This document shows, one piece after another, positions 8,430 through 17,139 of a stretch of 64,000 nt of DNA (positions are counted from its first letter, which is position 1; the number at the start of each line of letters is the position of its first letter). The stretch spans positions 2,356,001 through 2,420,000 of the forward strand of contig NZ_OY734020.1 of NCBI RefSeq assembly GCF_963455295.1. The letters run 5' to 3'. The notes beneath the pieces are model-generated. The model did no database searches. It saw only the letters and a program-made list of their open reading frames with translations, and was not told the origin of the DNA. This DNA is from Candidatus Thiodiazotropha sp. CDECU1. Its GTDB lineage: Bacteria; Pseudomonadota; Gammaproteobacteria; Chromatiales; Chromatiaceae. The position numbers and the translations under genes are program-made.

Positions 8430-8846
8430 ATGCGTTCATTCAAGATACTACTTGCATTGATGATGCTCGTTACTCCACCGCTGTTCGCAGAGGATGAGGA
8501 AGCGGAAGCGGAAGAGACCGAAGAGGCGACACCGGTCATCAGCTACTATCAGGTGAAACCCTCCCTGACCGCAAACCTGGCGAGTGGGGGAAAGTATATT
8601 CGCTGCGATGTCCAGTTGATGACCAACGATGAGCTCTTTCTCGAGGAACTCAATCTACATGGTCCGGCTATCCGCCATAGCTTGCTGCTGCTACTGTCTG
8701 AACAGGATGGAAAGAGTATCAAAACCCCAAGTGGTAAGGAGGCGCTGCGTAAAAAGGCCCTTTCGGCCATCGGTAAACTGATGCAGGAGCTGAGTGGGAA
8801 GAATGAACTGAAGGCCCTGTTCTTCACGACTTTTTTGGTTCAGTAA
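8430..8846 (+). CDS. FliL-like flagellar basal-body-associated protein
   Basis: About 138 residues. The N-terminus is a hydrophobic signal or anchor segment (KILLALMMLVTPPLFAE), followed by an acidic linker and a FliL-type domain (ISYYQVKPSLTANL, then DVQLMTNDELFLEEL). FliL stabilises stator-rotor contacts in flagellar motors. I start it at the ATG at 8430 because an AGG lies 7 nt upstream and the signal sequence begins there; a TTG at 8412 would add six residues. It is far from the main flagellar cluster (46.7-58.6 kb). Its end overlaps the end of the convergent permease gene by 7 bp. Confidence 0.75.
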   Translation: MRSFKILLALMMLVTPPLFAEDEEAEAEETEEATPVISYYQVKPSLTANLASGGKYIRCDVQLMTNDELFLEELNLHGPAIRHSLLLLLSEQDGKSIKTPSGKEALRKKALSAIGKLMQELSGKNELKALFFTTFLVQ

Positions 8847-9637
8847 CCGAGACGAATATCCAGATAGTCCCGCAGACGATCCCCCAACAGATTGAGTGAC
8901 AACACCACCAGCATAATCGCCACCCCGGGCGCAAGCACCATATGCGGCGCCATCAACATGTAGCTGGCGCCGTCGCGAATCATGCTTCCCCAGGAGGCGT
9001 AGGGCGGCTGAACCCCCAAGCCAAGAAAGGATAGCCCCGCCTCGGCGATGACCATCCCGGCCATGCCGAATGTGGCTTCCACAATCAAGGGAGCAAGCAA
9101 CAAGGGAAGCAGGTGTCTGGTGAGGATTGTCCATTGGGAACTGCCAAGGGCGATTGCCGCCGTAACATGATCCCGATTCCTCAACGACAACACCTGACCG
9201 CGACTGAGACGCGCATACCCTACCCAGCCCACCGCCGAAAGGGCAATGATCAGGTTGTCTATGCCCGGCCCCATGACACCGGCCAGGGCAATCGCCAACA
9301 AGATACCGGGAAAGGCGAGAAAGACATCGATCACTCTCACCAACAGGAGATCGAGCCAGCCGCCATGATAGCCGGCCAACAGGCCGATCGCGGTGCCGAC
9401 AATGGCGGAGAGGCCCACCACGCCAACTGCCACAAGAAAGGATGTCTGGGCACCTGCCACCAGGCGCATGAGGATGGGTCGCCCCAGGTCATCGTATCCC
9501 AGCAGGCCGGATGGCGCGGGAGGTTGCAGAATCTTTTCCAGATCGATCAGGTTGGCAGACTCATTGAACCATGGTCCGATAAACGCGGCCACGCCCCAGA
9601 GTGAGATCAGCAGATAGGGTAACCAGCGTCGAATCAT
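8840..9637 (-). CDS. Peptide ABC transporter permease, DppC/OppC type
   Basis: Inner-membrane permease subunit with about six helices and the inner-membrane coupling motif EATFGMAGMVIAEAGLSFLG followed by GLGVQPPYASWG, typical of DppC. The start is the ATG at 9637, which overlaps the stop of the preceding permease as ATGA (9634-9637); a longer frame upstream is only overlap with that gene. Last gene of an operon with a binding lipoprotein, an L,D-transpeptidase and a DppB-type permease. No ATPase gene follows. Confidence 0.93.
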   Translation of the reverse strand: MIRRWLPYLLISLWGVAAFIGPWFNESANLIDLEKILQPPAPSGLLGYDDLGRPILMRLVAGAQTSFLVAVGVVGLSAIVGTAIGLLAGYHGGWLDLLLVRVIDVFLAFPGILLAIALAGVMGPGIDNLIIALSAVGWVGYARLSRGQVLSLRNRDHVTAAIALGSSQWTILTRHLLPLLLAPLIVEATFGMAGMVIAEAGLSFLGLGVQPPYASWGSMIRDGASYMLMAPHMVLAPGVAIMLVVLSLNLLGDRLRDYLDIRLGY

Positions 9638-10563
9638 CTGCCGCCGCCAGCGCGGATACGCGGATCCACCAGGCCATACAGGATATCGGTCAATGTGTTG
9701 ACCAGCACATAGGCCAGGCTGATGAACAAGACACACCCCTGTACCACCGGGTAGTCCCGCTTCTGAATGGATTCGATCATCAGGGAACCGATACCCGGCC
9801 AGTCGAACACCACCTCGGTAACCACAGCCCCTCCCAACAAAGCCCCAAGTTGCAGGCCCAGCAGGGTAATCACCGGCAACCAGGCGTTCCCCATGGCATG
9901 GCGCCAGATGACCCTGGTCTCATCCAATCCCTTGGCCCTTGCGGTACGAATGAAATCCTCCCCCAACACCTCCAACAGGCTGCTGCGCACCATTCGCGCC
10001 AGAATCGCGGCAAAGGCCGTACCCAGGGTCAGGGCAGGCAGAATCAGGCTGCTTAGACCTTCTCTACCGCTTACCGGCGTCCAACCCAACCATAAAGAGA
10101 AGCAGAGAATAAGCATCGGACCAAGCCAGAAATTGGGGATCGAAAGACCCAGCATGGAGAAACCCATGGCCCCCCAATCCCCCATACCTCCCCGATTCAC
10201 GGCAGCCAGAATACCCAGAGGTAGCGCAATCACCAGGGTGACGACGAGCGCCGCAAAGGCCAGTTCCAGGGTCGCCGGGATGCGGCTGGCCAGCAGCGCT
10301 GACACGGGTTGCCTGGCATGCAGTGAATTTCCCAGATCCAATACCGCGACCCCTTGCAGGTAGTCACTCAACTGAACCGCCAGCGGCCGATCCAGTCCCA
10401 GGCTAGTGCGCAGCGCCTCACGATCCGCCGCTATCGCCGACTCGCCCAGCATCACATCCACGGGATCGCCCGGGACCAGGTGAATGAGCATGAAAACCAG
10501 ACACACAACGCCGAGCATGACGAGGAGCGCGCTCAGAAGGCGCGAGAAGATGAACCCGGCCAC
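9634..10563 (-). CDS. Peptide ABC transporter permease, DppB/OppB type
   Basis: Membrane permease of 309 residues. The N-terminal helix is followed by the family's HLVPGDPVDVMLGE signature and LRTSLGLDRPLAVQLSDYL. The C-terminal half has the coupling segment GALLGGAVVTEVVFDWPGIG. It begins with GTG at 10563, sharing one base with the TAG stop of the L,D-transpeptidase, which implies translational coupling. It should form a heterodimer with the next gene product and take up oligopeptides delivered by the lipoprotein encoded at 11023-12552. Confidence 0.94.
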   Translation of the reverse strand: MAGFIFSRLLSALLVMLGVVCLVFMLIHLVPGDPVDVMLGESAIAADREALRTSLGLDRPLAVQLSDYLQGVAVLDLGNSLHARQPVSALLASRIPATLELAFAALVVTLVIALPLGILAAVNRGGMGDWGAMGFSMLGLSIPNFWLGPMLILCFSLWLGWTPVSGREGLSSLILPALTLGTAFAAILARMVRSSLLEVLGEDFIRTARAKGLDETRVIWRHAMGNAWLPVITLLGLQLGALLGGAVVTEVVFDWPGIGSLMIESIQKRDYPVVQGCVLFISLAYVLVNTLTDILYGLVDPRIRAGGGR

Positions 10564-11048
10564 TATTCGACGATCTCCACCAGGGTGCCATTCTCAACCC
10601 GATCGAACAGATCGATCAGGTCCTGGTTGCGCATCCTGATACAACCGTGAGAAGCGACTATGCCCATCGGTTGATCTTCCGGGGTACCGTGGATGTAGAT
10701 GAATCTGCGCAAGCTATCCACATCCCCTCCCCGGTTTTTTCCCGTTTCAATCCCGGTCAGCCATAGAATGCGGGTCAGGATCCAGTCGCGCTCCGGCTCG
10801 CTGGCCGCCAGCGCATCGCTGAAACACTCCCCGGTGGGGCGTCTTGCAACAAACACCGTATTCTCCTGACAGCCCTCTCCGATCTTTAAGCGGATGCGGT
10901 GTTTCCCCCGCGGCGTACAACCACTGCCGCAGATCTCGCCTGGGCCGTTCAGCGCCGTGGAGACAGGATATGATTTAACCACCCGCTCAGCCTCGCAACA
11001 GACCAAACGTTGCCGGGAGAGATCAATACGCAGCTGCAATCTGGGCAT
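10563..11048 (-). CDS. L,D-transpeptidase (YkuD family)
   Basis: A 161-residue YkuD domain with the catalytic pattern IHGTP...SHGCIRM, where the cysteine forms the acyl-enzyme. The family makes or edits L,D (3-3) crosslinks in peptidoglycan or attaches proteins to it. There is no visible signal peptide, so either export is by another route or it acts on cytoplasmic peptides. Additional cysteines at GEICGSGC and EGCQEN are present. It overlaps the binding-protein gene by 26 bp and the permease gene by 1 bp, so it is an integral operon member. Substrate cannot be told from sequence. Confidence 0.9.
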   Translation of the reverse strand: MPRLQLRIDLSRQRLVCCEAERVVKSYPVSTALNGPGEICGSGCTPRGKHRIRLKIGEGCQENTVFVARRPTGECFSDALAASEPERDWILTRILWLTGIETGKNRGGDVDSLRRFIYIHGTPEDQPMGIVASHGCIRMRNQDLIDLFDRVENGTLVEIVE

Positions 11049-12552
11049 CTCTTGCTTCCTGTGACTGCCTGAGCCTTACCAATCCAAGTCCGTCATAGTT
11101 GCCATCCGCCATTAATCGATAGCCGCTGATCCTCGGATTCGACGCCGACACCTGCGCCTCATACCAGAGTGGGACATAGGGCAGATCCTGATGAATTTGT
11201 TGCTGTATCCGATGGTAGAGATTCGCCTGCCTCTCCAGGGTACCAGCCGATTCAACCTGCTGCAGCAACCGGTCGACTGCCAGGCTGGAATAGCGCCCAC
11301 GATTGGCACCCGCGGGGGGCAGTGAGTCACTGGCAAAGATATATCTGAAGATATCCGGGGTGCGGATGCCGACCCAACTCAGGCTGTAGAGCTGGAAGTT
11401 TCCTCCTTTGATATCACCAAAAAACGTGCCCCAGTCATAGCTTCGCAACTCAACCTCGATGCCAACCGCCTTGAGTTGACTCTGAATCACTGTGGCAAGC
11501 CGTATTCGATAGGGATCACTGGAGGTCTTGTAGACCAGGCGCAACGGATTTTCAGCGCCATATCCTGCCTCGGTCAGTAACGAGACTGCCTTCCCGGGAT
11601 CATGGCCATGCGCCATCAATGAGGCCGCACCTGCCCAATGCTCAGGCGGCAAGAGTGCTTCAGCCTGGCGCGCCGCGCCATGCATGACATGTTCGATGAT
11701 TGCCTGCCGGTCGATGGCATAGGCAATGGCCTGGCGCACCCTGGAGTCTCCGATATGGGGATCCCTGAGATTGAAGCCGATATAGGTGAAGTTACTTCCA
11801 TGGCGACGTGCTATTTGGATCGCCGGTTGGGATTCCAGGTATCCGATCAGTTCCGGCGAGATATCGTTCTGCAGCATATCTATCTCACCCCTGAGTAGCT
11901 TCAAAACCCTTACTGTCGGGTTTTTCACCTCCAGGAACTCAAACATCTGCTTGTCGTCTCTTCGCTGTAACACGAGTTTTCCCGCCACTGGCCAGGCATG
12001 CAAGGAGAAAGGACCGCTGCCTACCGGTTGTTGAGTGAAGTCATGATTGCCGGCGATCAGATCCGCGGGAAGAATTTCCAGGGTCAGATAGGCGGGAAAC
12101 AGGGGGTCTGCCCGCGATAGTTTGAAATCGACGCTCGATTCATCAACCTTGGATAGGCTCTCGATCAGCGTGAGTGCCGAACGTTTCGGTGATGTATTGT
12201 TTTCATCCAGGACAGACTGGTAGGTCGCGATTACGTCATCAGCAGTCAAGGCTGGCCCATGGGAGAAACGACCGGCCTTGGGATTCAGACGAAAGCGATA
12301 GTGATGTGAAGACAAGCGTTGCCAATCGGCGATATCCGGAACTGGCATACTCTGCTCATCGAAACCCACCAGGCGTTGATAGAGGAGCCTGTTAATCCGT
12401 TCTGACGTGGCATCGGTGGCATAGCGGGGATCCAGGGTAATGGGCGCCGATGCCAGACCCATGCGTATCGAATCATCCACCTCTGATGTGGAGCAGGCAT
12501 GGAGAAAGAGTGGCATCAACAGCAGGGTTGTAAGCTGACGCCATGCCAACAT
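11023..12552 (-). CDS. Peptide-binding lipoprotein of an ABC transporter (SBP family 5)
   Basis: DppA/OppA-like solute-binding protein. From the ATG at 12552 the signal peptide ends in the lipobox LHAC with Cys20, so it is a lipoprotein. Family features: LDPRYATDATSERINRLLYQ near the N-terminus, RFSHGPALTADDVIATYQ, and FNLRDPHIGDSRVRQAIAYA in the middle. A TTG at 12573 would add seven residues but lacks advantages. About 509 residues, normal length. It should feed peptides to the two permeases downstream. Confidence 0.92.
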   Translation of the reverse strand: MLAWRQLTTLLLMPLFLHACSTSEVDDSIRMGLASAPITLDPRYATDATSERINRLLYQRLVGFDEQSMPVPDIADWQRLSSHHYRFRLNPKAGRFSHGPALTADDVIATYQSVLDENNTSPKRSALTLIESLSKVDESSVDFKLSRADPLFPAYLTLEILPADLIAGNHDFTQQPVGSGPFSLHAWPVAGKLVLQRRDDKQMFEFLEVKNPTVRVLKLLRGEIDMLQNDISPELIGYLESQPAIQIARRHGSNFTYIGFNLRDPHIGDSRVRQAIAYAIDRQAIIEHVMHGAARQAEALLPPEHWAGAASLMAHGHDPGKAVSLLTEAGYGAENPLRLVYKTSSDPYRIRLATVIQSQLKAVGIEVELRSYDWGTFFGDIKGGNFQLYSLSWVGIRTPDIFRYIFASDSLPPAGANRGRYSSLAVDRLLQQVESAGTLERQANLYHRIQQQIHQDLPYVPLWYEAQVSASNPRISGYRLMADGNYDGLGLVRLRQSQEARDAQIAAAY

Positions 12553-12560
12553 CTGATCCG

Positions 12561-13028
12561 CTACCAATCGCAATAGGGATGAGTGACCAGGCTTGCATTG
12601 TAGTAGCGGCTATCCGAGGAGACCTCCTCACCCGCCCATTCCGGCATCTGAAACGCCTCCTCCTCAGAGCCCAGTTCCACCTCGGCGACAATCAAGCCAC
12701 GATTGGCCCCATCAAAGACATCCAGATCCCATACATGCTCACCGCACCTGACCTGATAACGTACCTTTTCGATCAATGCGCCGGCAACCAGGCCATTCAG
12801 GATCTCCTGTGCATCCTGCAGCGGTATGGGGTATTCAAACTCACTTCTGCTGATACCCTCGCTTCTCCCTTTGATGGTCAATCGAGCCTTATTATCCGCC
12901 ACCCTGACGCGTACGCTGGCGTTGGGAACATTGGCCAGGTAACCCTGCTTCATGACCGACTCCCTGACAACACTATCACGCCATTTATCATTGATTACCA
13001 GATACTTACGCTCAATTTCTAAAGCCAT
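12561..13028 (-). CDS. CYTH domain protein (triphosphate tunnel family)
   Basis: The 155-residue single CYTH domain begins with the EIERKYLV (ExExK) signature that lines the triphosphate tunnel. Further tunnel residues appear in SVRVRVADNKARLTIKG, SRSEFEYPIP, and the acidic VAEVELGSEEE strand. Members hydrolyse inorganic triphosphate or nucleoside triphosphates, or bind them; no second domain is present to refine this. It lies between rlmD (34 bp upstream) and the binding-protein gene (8 bp downstream), so it probably shares their transcript. Confidence 0.92.
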   Translation of the reverse strand: MALEIERKYLVINDKWRDSVVRESVMKQGYLANVPNASVRVRVADNKARLTIKGRSEGISRSEFEYPIPLQDAQEILNGLVAGALIEKVRYQVRCGEHVWDLDVFDGANRGLIVAEVELGSEEEAFQMPEWAGEEVSSDSRYYNASLVTHPYCDW

Positions 13029-13061
13029 ATATCATTCACCTTGAAATCATCGACAGCGGGA

Positions 13062-14396
13062 TCAGCCCTTCTCAAAGAGTGCGATAGACTCCACATGGGC
13101 GGTGTGCGGGAACATATCCATCACACCAGCACTCATCAGACGATAACCGAGATCATGTACCAGTATACCGGCATCCCGCGCCAGGGTTCCCGGATAACAG
13201 GAGACATAGACGATACGTTCAGCACCCAGCTTGGGCAGGTGCTCGAGTATCTCCACCGCACCACTCCGGGGTGGGTCAAGCAACACCTTATTGAACTGCT
13301 GCATGAGCCAGGGTTCATTATCCAATTCCCCGTAAAGATTAGCAGTAAAGAAGGTAACATTGTCGATGCCGTTGCGTAATGCATTCTCTCTGGCCCGGGT
13401 GACCAGCCCGCTATCACCCTCGACACCTGTGACATGCCCGGCAGAACGCGCCAACGGCAGGGTGAAGTTGCCAAGCCCGCAAAACAGATCCAACACCCGG
13501 TCTTCGGCCTGCAACCCGAGCAATGCGATCGCCCGCTTTATCATCTGGCGATTGATATCCGTATTCACCTGGGTAAAGTCATTCGGCAGAAAATCTAGTT
13601 GCAGATCAAAATCGGACAGGCCATAGCTGAGGGTTGTGGGTTCAAAATCCAATGGACGGATGGTCTCCGGTCCGCCTTCCTGGAGATAGACGGCTATCCG
13701 ATGCTGCGGACCGAATATGGCAAGTTTCATAAGATCATCGTCAGAGGGCGCCGAGAGCATGCGAAAGATCAGAATGCACTCCTCATCACCCATGGCCATT
13801 TCGATCTGGGGGATTTGATCACGTATCGACAACTGATCGATCAGTGCACTCAGCTGGGGCAACAGCTCGCCGACCCGGGGATGCAGGATATGGCACTCAT
13901 CGATATCGGCAACGAAGGAGGAGCCCCGTTCGCGAAATCCCACCAGGGTGCCACCCTTCTTCGGCACATAACGCACTCCCAAGCGGGCCTTGCGGCGATA
14001 GCCCCAGACCGACTCCCCAAGCAGCGGGGCGAGTATCTCATCAGGCGCCACCTTACCGATATGCTTCAAGGCATCCAGCATGGCCTGTTGCTTGCTCGCT
14101 ACCTGGGCCTCCGGTTTTTGATGCTGCAGGCTGCAACCCCCACAAATACCGAATTGACTGCAACGGGGTTCGACTCGCTGTGATGAGGGCTGCATGACTT
14201 CCACCACCCTGCCCTCATCGTATTTGCGCTGCCGGCGGGTATAGAGGAAACGCACCCGTTCCCCAGGCAGCGAACCATACACAAAGGTCGCCTTTCCCTC
14301 TATGTGGGTCACACCTTTTCCATCTTGGGTCAAGGATTCGATCTCTGCTTCAACCGGCTCCGTTGGGAGTGGCTTACGTCTGCGTCTACGCCCCAT
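13062..14396 (-). CDS. rlmD: 23S rRNA (uracil-1939-C5)-methyltransferase
   Basis: S-adenosylmethionine-dependent enzyme that makes m5U1939 in 23S rRNA. It has an N-terminal basic stretch and TRAM domain, the iron-sulfur cluster cysteines in CSQFGICGGCSLQ, the SAM motif VLDLFCGLGNFTLPLA, the DPPRSGA motif and the catalytic cysteine in YVSCYPGTLARD. The start is the ATG at 14396, 1 bp beyond the cysM stop codon; a longer frame into cysM is overlap. About 444 residues. Co-transcribed with cysM, an arrangement common in gammaproteobacteria. Confidence 0.96.
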   Translation of the reverse strand: MGRRRRRKPLPTEPVEAEIESLTQDGKGVTHIEGKATFVYGSLPGERVRFLYTRRQRKYDEGRVVEVMQPSSQRVEPRCSQFGICGGCSLQHQKPEAQVASKQQAMLDALKHIGKVAPDEILAPLLGESVWGYRRKARLGVRYVPKKGGTLVGFRERGSSFVADIDECHILHPRVGELLPQLSALIDQLSIRDQIPQIEMAMGDEECILIFRMLSAPSDDDLMKLAIFGPQHRIAVYLQEGGPETIRPLDFEPTTLSYGLSDFDLQLDFLPNDFTQVNTDINRQMIKRAIALLGLQAEDRVLDLFCGLGNFTLPLARSAGHVTGVEGDSGLVTRARENALRNGIDNVTFFTANLYGELDNEPWLMQQFNKVLLDPPRSGAVEILEHLPKLGAERIVYVSCYPGTLARDAGILVHDLGYRLMSAGVMDMFPHTAHVESIALFEKG

Positions 14397-14397
14397 T

Positions 14398-15291
14398 TCA
14401 GCTGCTGGGGAAAACGTCGGTGGAGAGGTAGCGGTCTCCCCTGTCGCAGATGATAGAAACAATTACCGCATTCTCCACCATGGTGGATAGTTTCAGTGCC
14501 GCGGCAACGGCTCCACCGGACGAGATGCCGGCGAAAATCCCCTCCTTGGCCGCCAACTGGCGTGTGATCTCTTCCGCATCCGTCTGAGATACATCGATAA
14601 TGCGATCAACCTTGGAGGCATCGAAGATCTTTGGCAGATAGGCCTCAGGCCAACGGCGAATTCCAGGTATATTTGAACCCTCCATGGGCTGAACGCCAAC
14701 GATTTCGATCGCTTCATTCTGCTGTTTGAGATAGGTTGAGGTACCCATTATCGTGCCTGTGGTGCCCATGGCACTGACGAAGTGAGTCACTTCACCATTG
14801 GTATCCCGCCAGATCTCGGGGCCGGTGCCCTCTATATGGGCCTGGGGATTATCCTGGTTGGAAAACTGATCCAGAATCAACCCCCTGCCGGCCGCCTCCA
14901 GCGCCCTTGCCTTGTCGATGGCAGCCTCCATACTGCCCTCCTTAGGGGTCAGCTCCAACTCAGCGCCGAATGCCCGCATCACTGCGCGCCGCTCCAGACT
15001 CATATGCTCCGGCATCACCAGGATCAACCGATAACCCTTGATTGCAGCCGCCATTGCCAGGGCAATCCCCGTGTTACCGCTGGTGGCTTCGATCAGGGTA
15101 TCACCGGGCTTGATATCTCCGCGTGCCTCAGCATGACTGATCATGCTGACTGCAGGCCTATCCTTGACCGAACCGGCGGGATTATTCCCCTCCAGCTTTA
15201 CCAGCAGGGTATTACTGCTTTCACCAGGCAGGCGCTGTAGTCTGACCAGGGGTGTATTACCGACAAATTCTTCAATGGTTTTGTATCTCAT
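14398..15291 (-). CDS. cysM: Cysteine synthase B
   Basis: PLP enzyme making cysteine (or S-sulfocysteine from thiosulfate) from O-acetylserine. The PLP lysine is Lys43 in NNPAGSVKDRPA. The substrate loop EATSGNTGIALA and the GTTGTIMG phosphate-binding loop are intact. About 297 residues from the ATG at 15291, the CysM length. The frame is open further upstream, but a second ATG at 15318 and beyond would give an atypical N-terminus. It is the first gene of a cysM-rlmD-CYTH-transporter run. Confidence 0.96.
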   Translation of the reverse strand: MRYKTIEEFVGNTPLVRLQRLPGESSNTLLVKLEGNNPAGSVKDRPAVSMISHAEARGDIKPGDTLIEATSGNTGIALAMAAAIKGYRLILVMPEHMSLERRAVMRAFGAELELTPKEGSMEAAIDKARALEAAGRGLILDQFSNQDNPQAHIEGTGPEIWRDTNGEVTHFVSAMGTTGTIMGTSTYLKQQNEAIEIVGVQPMEGSNIPGIRRWPEAYLPKIFDASKVDRIIDVSQTDAEEITRQLAAKEGIFAGISSGGAVAAALKLSTMVENAVIVSIICDRGDRYLSTDVFPSS

Positions 15292-15432
15292 AACCGGGAT
15301 TTTACCCTGATTCAACATCTGAACGCAGTACTGATTTCCCTCTTCATGGGATTGATGATCTATTATTATGGGGAATCCAGGATAGTAAGGGATCAGGGAC
15401 AAACTAAAAAAACACCCACAGGAGGCAGAGAT

Positions 15433-15861
15433 ATGCAAACAGTGAATCAACTCTTACAACGAAAGGGGCATGGCGTAGAAACTATCGAACCCAATGCGTC
15501 AGTATTCGATGCCTTGAAATTGATGGCTGACAAAGGTATCGGTTCGCTGGTCGTTATAGAAAACGAAAAGGTCGCAGGGCTCTTTTCCGAGCGTGATTAT
15601 GCCCGCAATATCATTCTCAAGGGCCGCACATCGAAAGAGACCCAGGTAAAGGAGATCATGACCAGCCAGGTTGTAGTGATCAACCCTAGACAGACCCCTG
15701 AAGAGTGCATGGCAATCATGACAGAAAAACGTATCCGTCACCTGCCGGTCATGCAGGATGACGAGCTTATCGGTATTATATCAATCGGCGATCTGGTGAA
15801 AGCGATTATCGAAGAACAGCAATTCGTCATCGAACAATTGGTTAGTTACATCAATGGATAA
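15433..15861 (+). CDS. CBS domain-pair protein
   Basis: 142 residues made of two CBS motifs: one around SVFDALKLMADKGIGSLVV and one around TPEECMAIMTEKRIRHLPVM, with IGIISIGDLVKAIIEEQ closing. Such small proteins bind adenine nucleotides and regulate partners. The start is the ATG at 15433 because GGAGG (15421-15425) lies 7 nt upstream; the frame is open further back to 15346 but without support. It is divergent from cysM with a 141-bp gap, so the two may share a promoter region. Confidence 0.93.
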   Translation: MQTVNQLLQRKGHGVETIEPNASVFDALKLMADKGIGSLVVIENEKVAGLFSERDYARNIILKGRTSKETQVKEIMTSQVVVINPRQTPEECMAIMTEKRIRHLPVMQDDELIGIISIGDLVKAIIEEQQFVIEQLVSYING

Positions 15862-15932
15862 CCAATCAACATAGTTTTTATAATCCCATCCTCCCTCAGG
15901 GAGTCGCAATACCCATCGCCGTAGAGAGACTC

Positions 15933-16772
15933 ATGCTCAAGACAGTGCAATACAGCATCAACATTGAGCAGCTTCTCACTGTTCCCGCAAAAAAAGTAAC
16001 GGCACAAGCGGTGAATCCAGTTGGATACGAGATTTATGAGTATGACGGCTTACGCTGGATCCGCTTTGCTGACGGTTCGATTCAATCAGTAATGCTGCTG
16101 GATGAGCCTGCTTACCCGCTACTAAGCTACATTCAAGGGCTGATTTGTTCACTCCTGTTTTCCCAGCGACCAAATAAACTCCTCAACCTGGGTTTGGGTT
16201 CAGGATCGATTGAAAGATTTATTTTGTCGCAATTTGCCGAGATGGAGTTGGTTTCAGTCGAGATAGACGCCAAATTGATTGAGCTCACCAAACAACATTT
16301 CCACATACCCTCAAGCCACAGGGTCATGCAGATGCCGGCGCAGCACTATCTCGAGGTCAATCAGCAAAATTTTGACATATTGATATCCGACGTCTATCCC
16401 GGTCAGGAAAGTGCCAGCTCTTATCTCTCCGCAGATTTTATAATGCATGCAGCTCGTGGGTTAAATAAACAGGGTGTGTTTGCTGTCAATCTGCTGCCAA
16501 GATCAAAATCAGAAGTGGTTGAGGTGCTAGTCAGGATGCGTAAGACTTTTCCATGGATCTTGATATATGACGTGCCAGATATGAGTAACATGATCCTGTT
16601 TTGCAGCCTATCGCGCCCCCCGACCCTGGCCACTTTGAAACAACGCGCCACGCATTTGCGCAACTCGACAGGCCTAGTGGGCCAAGCGGGAAGTTCTGTA
16701 ACTCTCAGCCAGTCCACAAGCCAAGGTGACAAGGCGTGCGAGCGCAGGACTGGCCGTAGCCAATTCAAGTGA
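15933..16772 (+). CDS. Spermidine-synthase-like methyltransferase-fold protein with altered C-terminus
   Basis: Rossmann-fold protein like polyamine aminopropyltransferases: LLNLGLGSGSIERFIL (nucleotide-binding loop), VSVEIDAKLIEL, and FDILISDVYPGQESAS with the catalytic-type Asp. No N-terminal membrane helices. The substrate is uncertain; many members of this subgroup are uncharacterised. From about 16674 onward the reading frame runs into a 263-bp inverted-repeat element, so the last 33 residues (GQAGSSVTLSQSTSQ and beyond) are element-derived. Joining the two sides of the insertion at one TA restores an in-frame tail TGLDLAPICTELIEIPVKDQ ending at 16993-16995. Confidence 0.82.
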   Translation: MLKTVQYSINIEQLLTVPAKKVTAQAVNPVGYEIYEYDGLRWIRFADGSIQSVMLLDEPAYPLLSYIQGLICSLLFSQRPNKLLNLGLGSGSIERFILSQFAEMELVSVEIDAKLIELTKQHFHIPSSHRVMQMPAQHYLEVNQQNFDILISDVYPGQESASSYLSADFIMHAARGLNKQGVFAVNLLPRSKSEVVEVLVRMRKTFPWILIYDVPDMSNMILFCSLSRPPTLATLKQRATHLRNSTGLVGQAGSSVTLSQSTSQGDKACERRTGRSQFK

Positions 16773-16939
16773 GCACAACACGGTCAGCTTGGCTTGTGGG
16801 CTGGCCCATGGGGAGCCCCGCAAAGGGATCAATTCAGCGTTGCGCTTCTTGGAAAGGGCCTGCCATTCCCCGCGAAGCGCGCCTTGCCTTGATCCCTTTG
16901 CGGGGCTCTGAGAATTACAGAACTTCCCGCTTGGCCCAC
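16677..16939. mobile_element. Miniature inverted-repeat element (nested hairpins), TA flanked
   Basis: Terminal inverted repeats of 32 bp (16677-16708 and 16908-16939, 31 of 32 match) begin GTGGGCCAAGCGGG and are bordered by TA on each side (16675-16676 and 16940-16941), with the pre-insertion site reading CTAG. Inside are two further inverted repeats: 16709-16725 with 16788-16804 (16 of 17), and 16813-16832 with 16889-16908 (20 of 20). A small GCGCTTC/GAAGCGC pair (16842-16848, 16874-16880) is nested within. No transposase is encoded. TA duplication at CTAG suggests mobilisation by an IS630/Tc1-mariner-type transposase (inference). Confidence 0.85.
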
Positions 16940-17139
16940 TAGACCTGGCGCCTATCTGCACAGAGCTGATAGAGATACCGGTAAAAGATCAATAAACCAT
17001 CAAATGACAATCCAGGCCATCTCCTGTTGCGCGCATGCCGTATGTAAAAAACAATCACATTGGCGTAAATTATGCGGTAATTCGCGTTCATTTGCGGTTA
17101 AATCATTTTCTTCGCTTTTGATATGAGTAAACACAAGAA

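Noticed and set aside
9601-10056. Long plus-strand frames opposite the two permease genes
   Set aside because: GC-rich antisense frames rich in Gln, His and Arg; the minus-strand genes have clear permease motifs and overlapping starts and stops.
16670-16946. Six-base imperfect target duplication AGGCCT/AGACCT for the first element
   Set aside because: It needs one mismatch. A TA duplication in CTAG is exact, matches the second element, and also restores the reading frame.
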